NCBI GenBank assembly: GCA_018066965.1
Contig: JAGPVP010000005.1
Location: 1-64,000 of the forward strand
DNA from: Zhongshania sp.
GTDB taxonomy: Bacteria; Pseudomonadota; Gammaproteobacteria; Pseudomonadales; Spongiibacteraceae
Direction of reading: 5' to 3'
Length of the DNA stretch: 64,000 nucleotides
The notes beneath the pieces are model-generated. The model was not told the origin of the DNA and searched no databases. It saw only the letters and a program-made list of their open reading frames with translations. Of this stretch, positions 35,425-44,256 are shown piece by piece. The number at the start of each line of letters is the position of its first letter. The first letter of the stretch is position 1. Both the position numbers and the translations under genes were made by a program.

Positions 35425-36546
35425 ATGCGTAGAATCTTACTAAAGCTACATAAGTACGCCGGACTGATCTTTGGCGTACTGCTTAGCCTGATTGGTATTA
35501 GCGGTAGCTTGCTGGTTTTTGATCACGCCATTGACGAAGCACTAACGCCAGCGCTGCGCAGTGATCCACAGGCTAAGATTGCAAGCTTTGACGCCGTTAT
35601 TACCTCTGCAAAAAGCGCCATGCCTCGCGACGCTACCCTCAGCCGACTTTACTTATCACGCGCACCAGGTAGCCCACACATCGCTCGCTTTCCCAGTGCC
35701 GGCAAAGATGGCAAAGCGATAGAAATTAGTGTTGCACCCGACACTGCCGAGGTCGTTGCGGTACGGATTTGGGGCAATTACCCCATGACCTGGCTTTACA
35801 GTTTTCACCACAGTCTTACCGCTGGGCAAACGGGGAAATACATCGTGGGGGCGATGGGCATTACACTGTTATTCTTTAGCCTCAGTGGCATTGTGATCTG
35901 GTGGCCCCGCCGTGGACAATGGCGCAACGCCTTACGTGTTAACCGCCATCAAGGTTCAGTACGACTAAACTACGATCTCCACAAATTCATTGGCATCGTA
36001 TTCTCAGTACTACTTGGCCTATCCGCATTTACTGGAATCGGTCTAATTTTTCACGGCCCAATGGAAGCGGCCGTGAATTTTGTTAGCCCCGTCATCGAGC
36101 TTCCGTCGCCCAACTCAACACCCAGCGATACTTCTCAAACCACGCCTATAAGCGCAGATACCGCCGTCAAAAACGCCGAGTCCATTTTCCCCGGTGCGGT
36201 GTTAAAAAGAATTTACCTACCCGCGAGCCCCACTGCCAGCTATCAATTGTTATTTGCCCAAACCGACGAGGCATGGACAAACTACGGCGCCAGTAAAGTA
36301 TGGGTTGATCAATATAGCGGCGAAATATTAGCAAGCTGGAATCCCTTGACCGCACCCGCTGGCAATAGCTTTTTGATTTGGCAATTCCCCTTGCACAGCG
36401 GCGATGCCTTAGGTCTTGGCGGGCGCTGGCTGTTGTTGCTAGCCGGCATCGCTCCCACCATTCTATTTGGCAGCGGTCTCTATCTTTGGTGGAAGAAACG
36501 CCAACGACGAGTCAATAATCAACGTCGCAACCAACAAAGACCGTGA
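35425..36546 (+). CDS. PepSY-domain membrane protein, probable ferric-siderophore reductase partner
   Basis: This 373-residue inner-membrane protein has four membrane helices: about 12-34, 140-160 (with GIVIWWPRRG), 190-210 and 335-360 (GSGLYLWWKKR). The PepSY-type domains lie between. The RKWHKYAGLIFG-type start, here LLKLHKYAGLIFGVL, is family-typical. Its position after a Fur-controlled TonB receptor fits the PiuB/FsrB-like group thought to reduce or release iron from siderophores. The activity is inferred only. It is the last gene of the operon. Confidence 0.85.
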   Translation: MRRILLKLHKYAGLIFGVLLSLIGISGSLLVFDHAIDEALTPALRSDPQAKIASFDAVITSAKSAMPRDATLSRLYLSRAPGSPHIARFPSAGKDGKAIEISVAPDTAEVVAVRIWGNYPMTWLYSFHHSLTAGQTGKYIVGAMGITLLFFSLSGIVIWWPRRGQWRNALRVNRHQGSVRLNYDLHKFIGIVFSVLLGLSAFTGIGLIFHGPMEAAVNFVSPVIELPSPNSTPSDTSQTTPISADTAVKNAESIFPGAVLKRIYLPASPTASYQLLFAQTDEAWTNYGASKVWVDQYSGEILASWNPLTAPAGNSFLIWQFPLHSGDALGLGGRWLLLLAGIAPTILFGSGLYLWWKKRQRRVNNQRRNQQRP

Positions 36547-36601
36547 GTACGTAAAAGCGTACCCGCGCCGAGCATAAGCTGGATTCTGTCTGCCACCAAA
36601 C

Positions 36602-36730
36602 CCTCTTCAACACCATTGAGTACTACAGTAAGTGACGGGGTAAGCGGGGAAATATTGTCGAACGTCAGATGTCTGGCGTAAAGGCAATCGCTCCGCTCAT
36701 CTGGATACCCGATCGGGGTCGGGTATGACG
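36602..36730. repeat. Dispersed repeat unit B
   Basis: It has the left block (36602-36651), a short middle and the palindrome CTGGATACCCGATCGG...GACG (36701-36730; stem ATACCCGA/TCGGGTAT, loop TCGGGG). It corresponds to unit C at 36996-37131 and, without its insert, to unit A. Confidence 0.75.
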
Positions 36731-36811
36731 AGGTTTTTGGTAAGCTTTTATCGCTTCGCGGATGGCAAAGTGCTTATGAGTCACCAATAAAAGCTAAAAA
36801 ACACCCACCTT

Positions 36812-36928
36812 CGTCATCCCCAACTTGATAGCGGATCCATAACCCTCGAGCTCTGAGCTACGCCGCACTTCGTAAAAGCAAACACATTCGCTGCTCGTCT
36901 GGACACCCGATCGAGGTCGAGTATGACG
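36812..36928. repeat. Paired inverted REP element (BIME-like), copy 1
   Basis: CGTCATCCCCAACTTGATAGC...GATCCA (36812-36839) and the inverted relative CTGGACACCCGATCGAGG...GACG (36899-36928) flank a 59-base middle. The end sequences are reverse-complement homologues. A second copy at 37284-37400 shares the middle almost base for base. Confidence 0.75.
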
Positions 36929-36995
36929 AAAGACTAATGCATCCTCGGCCCTACGAACGACATAGCTTTTATAAGTATCGCAGCTTAGGCCAACG

Positions 36996-37131
36996 TCCCT
37001 TCAGCGCCGCTGAGCACTGGAGCAAGTGACGGGGTAAGTGGGAAAATTATGTCGGAGGTCGGACGCCAGATGTCTGACGTAAAGGCATTCGCTCCGCTCA
37101 CCTGGATACCCGATCGGGGTCGGGTATGACG
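36996..37131. repeat. Dispersed repeat unit C
   Basis: It has the left block (36996-37045), a middle containing GGACGCCAGATGTCTGACG, and the 30-base palindrome at 37102-37131. This is the best match to unit B. Confidence 0.75.
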
Positions 37132-37283
37132 AGGTTTTTGATGTGTATCCACAAACGTCGGACGTCTGGCGCCTAAAGTCGGAAGCTAAAATCTCGCTGA
37201 GATTACATCCACCATCATCACCCTCAGCTTTCCATCCTCGTCATTCCCAACTATCCACCCTTGTCATTCCCAACACCCTCCTT

Positions 37284-37400
37284 CGTCATCCCCAACTTGA
37301 TTGGGGATCCATAACCCTCGAGCTCTGAGCTACGCCGCACTTCTTAAAAGCAAACACATTCGCCGCTGTACCTGGATACCCGATCGGGGTCGGGTATGAC
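37284..37400. repeat. Paired inverted REP element (BIME-like), copy 2
   Basis: CGTCATCCCCAACTTGATTG...GATCCA (37284-37311) opens and CTGGATACCCGATCGGGG...GAC (37372-37400) closes it, with the same middle as copy 1. Two truncated openings (GTCATTCCCAAC) precede it at 37231-37275. The whole 36547-37489 gap holds no plausible gene besides these repeats. Confidence 0.75.
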
Positions 37401-37489
37401 AAAATACCAGAGCCGCCCTCAATAACAACGACCGCTGAATAATGCTAAACTTGCGACCCGCAGCAAAGCAGTTCAAGTAAAGCCCGGCT

Positions 37490-38674
37490 ATGAACAATTC
37501 CAAATTATCATCCCTCAGCGCCGAGTCATCCTTGTTTGGGCTGGTGCCCTTATCGCTATACATTCACGTTCCTTGGTGTGTGCGCAAATGCCCTTACTGT
37601 GACTTTAATTCCCATGAGCAAAATGGCGAGCTGCCAGAGCAGGCTTATATCGAGACGATGTTAGAAGACCTCGATCAGGATTTAGGGTTTATTCAAAATC
37701 GCGAATTACAGAGTATTTTTATCGGCGGTGGCACACCGAGTTTATTTACTCCGAACGCTTACCAAACATTGTTTGCCGAATTGCGTAAGCGACTTAACTT
37801 CGCGCGCGATATTGAGATTACTCTAGAAGCTAACCCCGGCACCGTTGAGCAAGCCCGCTTTGACGGTTATCGGCAAGTGGGTATCAACCGACTTTCTATT
37901 GGCGTGCAGAGTTTTGATCCGGTGCAGCTCAAAAAGCTGGGCAGAATACACAATAGTGACGACGCCTTACGCGCCATCGCCTGCGCGCAAAATGCGGGCT
38001 TCGATAATTTTAATGTCGATCTAATGCACGGTCTAAACGATCAAACCCAAGAAGATGCTTTGCGTGATTTAGACATAGCCATAAATGCAGGTGCACCGCA
38101 TATAAGTTGGTATCAACTTACTATTGAACCCAATACCGAGTTCTTTAAACGCCCGCCAACATTGCCCGTAGAAACTGAGATGCACCGTATTCAAAGTGCG
38201 GGCTTTAATACCCTCTCGGAATCCACATTTGAGCGCTACGAAGTCTCTGCATTCGCCAAGTCCGGCCATCAATCACGCCACAATCTTAACTATTGGCAGT
38301 TTGGCGACTATCTCGCGATTGGTGCTGGCGCTCATGGCAAAATCACCCAAGCGCAGGGCGATGTTATTCGCTATCAAAAAACCCGCAAGCCGGAAGATTA
38401 TTTAAGCCGCGCGCCGTCTCGAACAAGTAAAACCGAAACCATCGCGCAGGCAGATTTACCCCTAGAATTTATGATGAATGCACTACGTTTACAGCAGGGA
38501 TTTTCAGCCGCCTTGTTTACCGCTCGCACGGGCCTTCCGTGGTCAGCCATTGCAGACAAACTTGGGCGCTTTATCGCTGATGGTCTGATTGAATACCAGG
38601 ACAATAATTACTCACCCACTGCCAGAGGCTACGATATGCTCGACAGTATGTTAGCCGAGTTTTTGCCAGAATAG
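37490..38674 (+). CDS. hemW: Radical SAM heme chaperone HemW
   Basis: This 394-residue radical SAM protein is of the oxygen-independent coproporphyrinogen oxidase group, but HemW binds and delivers heme rather than making it. The 4Fe-4S motif CxxxCxxC is C30, C34, C37 (HVPWCVRKCPYCDF). The GGGTPSLF, NPGTVE and GVQSFD motifs follow, and the C-terminal HemN-like domain ends in a winged-helix-like PTARGYDMLD. The length is as in E. coli HemW (378). The usual upstream neighbour rdgB is absent; a repeat-filled region lies there instead, suggesting rearrangement. Confidence 0.93.
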   Translation: MNNSKLSSLSAESSLFGLVPLSLYIHVPWCVRKCPYCDFNSHEQNGELPEQAYIETMLEDLDQDLGFIQNRELQSIFIGGGTPSLFTPNAYQTLFAELRKRLNFARDIEITLEANPGTVEQARFDGYRQVGINRLSIGVQSFDPVQLKKLGRIHNSDDALRAIACAQNAGFDNFNVDLMHGLNDQTQEDALRDLDIAINAGAPHISWYQLTIEPNTEFFKRPPTLPVETEMHRIQSAGFNTLSESTFERYEVSAFAKSGHQSRHNLNYWQFGDYLAIGAGAHGKITQAQGDVIRYQKTRKPEDYLSRAPSRTSKTETIAQADLPLEFMMNALRLQQGFSAALFTARTGLPWSAIADKLGRFIADGLIEYQDNNYSPTARGYDMLDSMLAEFLPE

Positions 38675-38695
38675 CGCCATCATTCATCAAGCGGC

Positions 38696-39472
38696 TTAAA
38701 CATAGCAAACCGCGCCGCCATCTATACGGATATTCTGGCCGTTGATAAAGCCCGCCAGATCACTGCAAATAAAAGCAACCAGATCCGCCACTTCCTGCCG
38801 CTCGGCAATGCGGCCGCTGGGATTAGGATATTCCGTTTCGACAATTTTTTTCACGATCTCATTCCAGTCGTCACCCCAGCCTTTTTTCTCTGCGCGCTTA
38901 CGAAAACCCGCCTCTAATTCCGCTGTGCGAATATAACCGGGGGAAATTGTATTTACGGTAATTCCCGTATGAGCTAGCTCTTTTGCTAGGCTAACACCCA
39001 TCGTCGCCAAGGCACCTTTAGATGCATAGTAATGCGGCATAATATTATTGGGTTGATGACTACCAATGGTGCCTAACTGCACTATTCGACCCCATCCGTT
39101 GTCGCGCATCGCGGGGCTAAACCCCTTAATCAATCGCACTGCCGACAGCACATTTTTCTGATACATATCCAGCCAATCGTCAGATTCACTTAGCAACCAC
39201 TTACCGGCAGTCGCCGTACCGTAGTTGTTCACCAGTATGTCTATATCGCCCACTGCCGCCTGGGTTTGCGCCAAGACCTGCTCACAGCCAGAGTCAGTCG
39301 CGATATCTCCCCACACCGAATACGTAGATTCAATGCCTGCGGCCGCAGCCTTATCATTGCTATGAAAGACAATTGTCGCGCCTTCTCTCGCCAAAGTGTG
39401 GGCAATAATCTCGCCCGTACCGCGATTACTTCCAGTCACTAATGCCGTTTTATTCTGTAATTTAAGATCCAT
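38696..39472 (-). CDS. Short-chain dehydrogenase/reductase
   Basis: This 258-residue NAD(P)-dependent oxidoreductase has TGSNRGTG cofactor motif (residues 14-21), NNYG, the catalytic YxxxK (YYASK) and the final GQNIRIDGG. The catalytic Ser position, 13 residues before the Tyr, is Thr (in VQLGTIGS), while the GS three residues later might stand in. An acidic Asp after the second strand is not evident, so NADP is possible. The substrate is unknown. It is convergent with hemW and divergent from the Nudix gene. Confidence 0.87.
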   Translation of the reverse strand: MDLKLQNKTALVTGSNRGTGEIIAHTLAREGATIVFHSNDKAAAAGIESTYSVWGDIATDSGCEQVLAQTQAAVGDIDILVNNYGTATAGKWLLSESDDWLDMYQKNVLSAVRLIKGFSPAMRDNGWGRIVQLGTIGSHQPNNIMPHYYASKGALATMGVSLAKELAHTGITVNTISPGYIRTAELEAGFRKRAEKKGWGDDWNEIVKKIVETEYPNPSGRIAERQEVADLVAFICSDLAGFINGQNIRIDGGAVCYV

Positions 39473-39607
39473 ACCAACACACCGCTTGTTTCAATTCTGA
39501 GGGCCAGCTTAGCCATAAGCATGGTCGCACACCGCTACTCTGTGGCAAAATCTCAAGATTAGCTATTTTACGCAACCATCACGCAATAATAACGACGAGG
39601 CCTCACC

Positions 39608-40090
39608 ATGAATTTCTGCCCCCAATGTGCCAGCCCCATTGCCGAAAGATTAATCGATGGCGAAATTCGCAAAGGCTGCCCAGATCCCGCCTGTGGGTTT
39701 GTACTGTGGAATAATCCAGTGCCGGTGGTTGCGATGATTGTTGAGGTCGAGGGCGGTGTGGTGATGGCCCATAACGTGAGCTGGCCAAAAAGTTTCTACT
39801 CCATTATTACTGGCTTTTTAGAAGCGGGTGAAGATCCCGGGGAATGTGCGCGCCGCGAAACCATGGAAGAGCTCAACCTTCACGCGCTAGAAACCTCACT
39901 GGTCGGCGTTTACCCCTTTGCCCAGCAAAATCAGGTCATCATTGCGTATCACGTCAAAGCAGCTGGTGAAGTTAAACTTAACCACGAATTAGACGATTAT
40001 AAAATTGTGCCGGTAGCCGAGATTAAGCCCTGGCCAATGGGCACGGGACTCGCACTAACAGATTGGATAAAAACACAAATCGGCGGTTAA
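39608..40090 (+). CDS. Nudix hydrolase with zinc ribbon
   Basis: This 160-residue protein starts with a four-Cys zinc ribbon (C4, C7, C24, C29), then a Nudix box near 69-91 (GFLEAGEDPGECARRETMEELNL). The box follows the GX5EX7REUXEEXGU pattern except that Asn replaces the late Gly. Such proteins hydrolyse nucleoside diphosphate-X substrates such as NADH (NudC-like) or sugar nucleotides. The short length and ribbon position resemble NudC's C-terminal part, but NudC itself is about 257 residues. Function is inferred from the fold only. Confidence 0.85.
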   Translation: MNFCPQCASPIAERLIDGEIRKGCPDPACGFVLWNNPVPVVAMIVEVEGGVVMAHNVSWPKSFYSIITGFLEAGEDPGECARRETMEELNLHALETSLVGVYPFAQQNQVIIAYHVKAAGEVKLNHELDDYKIVPVAEIKPWPMGTGLALTDWIKTQIGG

Positions 40091-40158
40091 TCTTAATCTG
40101 TACTTATGCATGGCGACATAGGAGCCCCGACACTTCGGGAGTTCCTATCGAAATTTAA

Positions 40159-40407
40159 TTATTTATTCTCTCGAAGCGTAATAGCGGGTGCCATATCAAC
40201 ACTGCCATCCTCTTCTAAAATACCAACATTCTCGCCAGTAGAATCAATCACTATCGCCACTACTTCTTGAAACAATGGTCTTCGGATAATATGGAGCCGC
40301 CAGCCAAAGCCTTCTATTTGGCGCAGCGCCAGAAGCTGCATTTCGTTTAGCATCTCCGCGGCATTATCCGGTACAGACACCTCGCCTTTTCGCTTGTCGT
40401 TCTCCAT
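40159..40407 (-). CDS. Small uncharacterised protein
   Basis: This 82-residue cytoplasmic protein starts at ATG 40407 with an AAGG site nine bases before; a longer start at 40434 lacks one. It has a charged N-terminal part, a central LLALRQIEGFGWRLHIIRRPLF block and a VVIDSTGENVGILEEDGSVD strand region. I do not recognise the family. It lies between the Nudix gene (convergent) and the MscS gene (same strand, 129 bases away), so it may be part of a unit with MscS. Confidence 0.55.
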   Translation of the reverse strand: MENDKRKGEVSVPDNAAEMLNEMQLLALRQIEGFGWRLHIIRRPLFQEVVAIVIDSTGENVGILEEDGSVDMAPAITLRENK

Positions 40408-40535
40408 AGCAGCTACCTTATTCAAGTAAATCATTTAAAGGTGGAATGATTTTCCGCATCGTTCCTGAAAATAAGGGCGAAACAATTCCCACTTCGCGGC
40501 GACGGCAATATCAGCAAGATCCTCTATATCGCCGT

Positions 40536-41666
40536 CTATTTTTTGCCCAGCTTATCTTCACGGGCTTCCTCTATGACCTCATCCTCTTTACCACTTCGAT
40601 CACGGGCGGCCTCTAATTTGGCATTTTCTCTTGCCTGTTCAAGCTCTTCCGTTAATGCAGACAATTCTTCTTTTATGGCCTCGCGGTCAATATCTTCCTC
40701 GCCTTCTTCCACTTCTATTTTTAACTTTTCTTTTAGTTTTTTAATTTTGGCTTCTAGGTTTTCAACAGCGCTGGCAACCTCGGCTTTGCTGAATAAAAGT
40801 TCTTCAGCGCGACCCTTTTTGTCCTCTTCTGGTTGCATGATTTTTTTGCGTTTGGGAATAAATTTAAGTTCTGGCGGCAAGGGCCGCTGATTCATAAAGC
40901 TTGGCGACACAATTTCTATGCCGGCGTCGTGCAGGGCGTCTAACATTTTGCCGCGCAGACGCGAGCGCGCACTGACGAGTAGAGCTGCTTCCTGCAACCA
41001 ACCATTGGCGCGGTAGTTAACAGAATAATCACCCAAATTGCGGATTTGCACAAAGCCGTCACCCAGTTCAGCAGCCTCAATGGCTTTTAGTAACGCGGTT
41101 TCAATATCACGCCTATCAACGTCGTAACCCAGTGAGACTTCTGCCGACACTACCGTGCCAGACGAGCGCACTACGTTATAAGGTTCTTGCACTAATAATA
41201 GGTTCGGCACGGTCACCAGTTCACTGGTTTCGTTCTGAAATTCTACGTGTAGTAAGCCGCGCTGCGAGACTCGGCCAAGCTCATTGCGAAACTCAATATA
41301 ATCGCCGGCGCGAAAACTATTCACCGTGCGCAGCATGAATCCCGCCATTAAGTTACCCATAACCGAGGTCGACGACAGCGCGATTGCCGCACTAAGTAAT
41401 AGGCCAACTAGGCTCAGTAACTGGCCGCGCAGTTCGCTGTCCATCGGAAAGGTACTGATACCCAATAACAGGCCACTCAGGCGAAATGCGAGTTTGGTGC
41501 CCTGTTCCCGATAACGGGTGTCTGCGCCATGATCTTTTTGTACTGCAAAAATTTTGCGAGTAAACATCCAAACGCCAAATAAAAGCACCATCAGTACTGC
41601 AAACGGTCCCCACTCGCCAAGCCAATCCGGCGCGACGCTATTCACTGCGTCTAATGCTTCATCCAT
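40536..41666 (-). CDS. MscS-family mechanosensitive channel with long acidic coiled tail
   Basis: This 376-residue inner-membrane channel has an N-terminal helix (about 20-40), two more near 65-110, and the pore-lining MscS block (LSSTSVMGNLMAGFMLRTVNSFRAGDYIEF). The MscS beta domain follows (TVPNLLLVQEPY). After residue about 290 there is an 85-residue coiled coil of repeated Glu and Lys, extending the cytoplasmic part. It releases solutes under osmotic downshock. ATG 41666 sits close to the divergent ilvD region. The tail is unusual in length and charge, although such tails occur in MscS paralogues. Confidence 0.85.
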   Translation of the reverse strand: MDEALDAVNSVAPDWLGEWGPFAVLMVLLFGVWMFTRKIFAVQKDHGADTRYREQGTKLAFRLSGLLLGISTFPMDSELRGQLLSLVGLLLSAAIALSSTSVMGNLMAGFMLRTVNSFRAGDYIEFRNELGRVSQRGLLHVEFQNETSELVTVPNLLLVQEPYNVVRSSGTVVSAEVSLGYDVDRRDIETALLKAIEAAELGDGFVQIRNLGDYSVNYRANGWLQEAALLVSARSRLRGKMLDALHDAGIEIVSPSFMNQRPLPPELKFIPKRKKIMQPEEDKKGRAEELLFSKAEVASAVENLEAKIKKLKEKLKIEVEEGEEDIDREAIKEELSALTEELEQARENAKLEAARDRSGKEDEVIEEAREDKLGKK

Positions 41667-41895
41667 TATTTAACTCCGCAACTAATTTGTTTTTATGTGA
41701 TGACCGAGATCACTAACAGAATTGACCCCCGTTCAAACAAGGTAGATCATTTACTTACTATACGCAGATTAGCGCATAAGCGACGCAAATTCCCCGCGTT
41801 TTACATCATGCGGGGCTGCCGCACGCTGTGTTAAACTGGCGCACTTTACACTCTATGTAAGCCTAGGCTTGGCGACGGCCCTACGAGGATTATTT

Positions 41896-43737
41896 ATGCC
41901 TGTTTATCGTTCTAAAACCACCACCGCAGGCCGCAATATGGCGGGTGCCCGCGCTTTGTGGCGCGCCACTGGCATGAAAGACGGCGACTTTGAAAAGCCG
42001 ATTATTGCCGTGGTTAACTCTTTCACCCAGTTTGTTCCCGGCCACGTCCATCTGAAAGACATGGGGCAATTAGTTGCCCGTGAAATTGAAGCCGCTGGTG
42101 GCGTTGCCAAAGAATTTAATACCATCGCCGTGGATGACGGTATCGCCATGGGCCATGACGGCATGCTGTACAGCTTGCCCAGCCGAGACATTATCGCCGA
42201 CTCCGTGGAATACATGGTCAACGCCCACTGCGCCGATGCCATGGTATGTATTTCTAACTGCGACAAAATCACCCCCGGCATGTTAATGGCCGCACTGCGC
42301 CTGAATATCCCCGTGGTATTCGTGTCTGGCGGGCCAATGGAAGCCGGCAAAACCAAGCTGTCTGAGCACAAGCTCGACTTGGTCGATGCCATGGTTATCG
42401 CTGTAGATGACACCGCCTCTGACGAAAAAGTCGCTGAATACGAGCGCTCTGCCTGCCCAACCTGCGGCTCTTGCTCTGGTATGTTCACCGCCAACTCGAT
42501 GAACTGCCTGACTGAAGCTCTGGGGCTTTCACTGCCAGGCAACGGTTCTATGTTGGCCACCCACGCCGATCGCAAGAAATTATTCTTGGAAGCCGGTCGC
42601 CGTATCGTCGAGATCGCCAAACGCTATTACGAAGAAGACGATGACAGCGTGCTGCCACGCAGTATCGCCTCGTATAACGCCTTTAAAAACGCGATGGCCT
42701 TGGATATCGCCATGGGCGGATCAACCAATACCATTTTGCACTTACTAGCGGCGGCTCAAGAAGCCGAACTCGATTTCACCCTTAAAGATATCGACAAGCT
42801 ATCTCGTGAAATACCGCAGCTGTGTAAAGTGGCCCCGAATACGCCGCTATACCATATGGAAGACGTACACCGTGCAGGTGGTGTTTTCGCTATTCTTGGC
42901 GAGCTTGATCGCGCCGGCTTACTCGAAACAGACCTTCCCACCGTACACGCCAGTACCATGGGCGCGGCAGTGGCCCAGTGGGACATCATGACCACTGACA
43001 ACGACGCCGTGAAAAACTTCTTTAAAGCTGGCCCCGCCGGTATTCCAACCCAAACGGCCTTTAGCCAAGACACGCGCTGGGGCTCACTCGACGCCGATCG
43101 TGAAGGTGGTTGCATCCGTAATATAGAACACGCCTTTTCTTTAGAAGGTGGCCTAGCGGTTCTGTACGGCAATATTGCTGAAGACGGCTGTGTAGTAAAA
43201 ACCTCTGGCGTTGATGAGAGCATTCTGGTGTTTGAAGGCCCCGCGCATATCTGCGAGAGCCAAGAAGGCGCCGTTGATGACATTCTTCACGACCGTGTTA
43301 AGGCCGGTGATGTTGTTATTGTGCGTTACGAAGGCCCCAAAGGCGGCCCCGGCATGCAAGAGATGCTTTACCCAACCAGCTATATTAAATCTAAAGGCTT
43401 GGGCAAAGTGTGTGCATTACTTACTGACGGTCGTTTCTCCGGCGGCACCTCTGGTTTATCTATCGGCCACGCCTCGCCAGAAGCTGCAGCCGGCGGCGCC
43501 ATTGGCTTGGTAGAGCAAGGCGATATTATTCGCATCGACATACCGAATCGCAGTATTAATGTGCTGATAGACGAAGGCGAACTCAACAAACGCCGCAAGG
43601 CGATGGACGCCAAAGGCGCCGATGGCTGGAAGCCGGTGAAAGAGCGCCCACGGAAAGTATCTGCGGCCTTAAAAGCCTACGCCAAAATGGTCACCAGTGC
43701 TGACACTGGCGCAGTGCGGGATATAAGCCAGCTTTAA
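41896..43737 (+). CDS. ilvD: Dihydroxy-acid dehydratase
   Basis: This 613-residue enzyme makes 2-keto acids for isoleucine, valine and pantothenate synthesis, using an iron-sulfur cluster. Signatures: [24 protein letters not shown] at the start, CDKITPGM (Cys in the cluster), [11 protein letters not shown] (two more cluster Cys), and a C-terminal [13 protein letters not shown]. The length is that of E. coli IlvD (616). ATG 41896 is preceded by GAGGA; an upstream in-frame ATG at 41869 does not fit the family. It is not next to other ilv genes. Confidence 0.97.
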   Translation: MPVYRSKTTTAGRNMAGARALWRATGMKDGDFEKPIIAVVNSFTQFVPGHVHLKDMGQLVAREIEAAGGVAKEFNTIAVDDGIAMGHDGMLYSLPSRDIIADSVEYMVNAHCADAMVCISNCDKITPGMLMAALRLNIPVVFVSGGPMEAGKTKLSEHKLDLVDAMVIAVDDTASDEKVAEYERSACPTCGSCSGMFTANSMNCLTEALGLSLPGNGSMLATHADRKKLFLEAGRRIVEIAKRYYEEDDDSVLPRSIASYNAFKNAMALDIAMGGSTNTILHLLAAAQEAELDFTLKDIDKLSREIPQLCKVAPNTPLYHMEDVHRAGGVFAILGELDRAGLLETDLPTVHASTMGAAVAQWDIMTTDNDAVKNFFKAGPAGIPTQTAFSQDTRWGSLDADREGGCIRNIEHAFSLEGGLAVLYGNIAEDGCVVKTSGVDESILVFEGPAHICESQEGAVDDILHDRVKAGDVVIVRYEGPKGGPGMQEMLYPTSYIKSKGLGKVCALLTDGRFSGGTSGLSIGHASPEAAAGGAIGLVEQGDIIRIDIPNRSINVLIDEGELNKRRKAMDAKGADGWKPVKERPRKVSAALKAYAKMVTSADTGAVRDISQL

Positions 43738-43752
43738 GCTGGCGGTTTAGAC

Positions 43753-43778
43753 ACAAAAAAGGGGCCAAACGGCCCCTT
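43753..43778 (-). terminator. Terminator between ilvD and the DUF2007 gene
   Basis: AAGGGGCC (43759-43766) pairs with GGCCCCTT (43771-43778). An A-run before it (minus-strand T tract) suits the minus-strand gene best; on the plus strand the T content after is poor, though it may end ilvD too. Confidence 0.6.
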
Positions 43779-43932
43779 CAAATTTGGCATTGTCTTCACG
43801 CAACAGAAGACTGTACCTGTCCCAACATCTTTTTGCGCTCTAAACAAAAAGATCTGTAGTAACAATATAGTCCAATCTCAGCATTGCGTAGATAGGCAAT
43901 TACCCTTAATTTTTATAGTAGTATTGCGCCCA

Positions 43933-44241
43933 TCACGTCGCGCTTGGCGCCAACTCACCACAGTGCCAACAATAGTCAAAACTCGAGGCGTTCTCTTCTG
44001 TGCAGCCCGCGCAAACCCAAACAAACTCTGGCTCGCTATTTAACTTCTTTAATAGCGACTCTGCGCGCTCAATATGTTTTTCATCAATCCACAGCTCTGG
44101 CCACACTTCCGTAAACGCCAAACTACCAGAGGCGCCACCCGCGTAAACGTTGCGCAATTCGCCCACAATATCCTCAGCCTGCAGCTGGTTCTGCACATGC
44201 ACAACCAGCATGATATTGGGGTCAGTAAATATCTTTTCCAC
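43933..44241 (-). CDS. DUF2007-domain protein with zinc ribbon
   Basis: This 102-residue protein has an N-terminal DUF2007 domain (signal-transducing PII-like fold; DPNIMLVVHVQNQLQAEDI, then GGASGSLAFTEVWPELWI). A C-terminal four-Cys zinc ribbon follows (CAGC then CWHCGE, residues about 77-96). The function is unknown. It lies immediately downstream of fadE (15-base gap, same strand) and probably shares its transcript. The pair occurs in other gammaproteobacteria, by my recollection of the family context, so an indirect role in lipid metabolism is only a guess. Confidence 0.75.
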   Translation of the reverse strand: MEKIFTDPNIMLVVHVQNQLQAEDIVGELRNVYAGGASGSLAFTEVWPELWIDEKHIERAESLLKKLNSEPEFVWVCAGCTEENASSFDYCWHCGELAPSAT

Positions 44242-44256
44242 TTACGGCTCCAAGGC

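Noticed and set aside
37143-37328. Short open frame of 61 codons in the repeat region
   Set aside because: It lies wholly in REP sequence, has no ribosome site, and its composition follows the repeats.
36601-37401. Regularly repeated palindromes could look like a CRISPR array
   Set aside because: Repeats are palindromic, unequal in spacing and order, lie in two orientations, and no cas genes are present; they fit REP/BIME elements.
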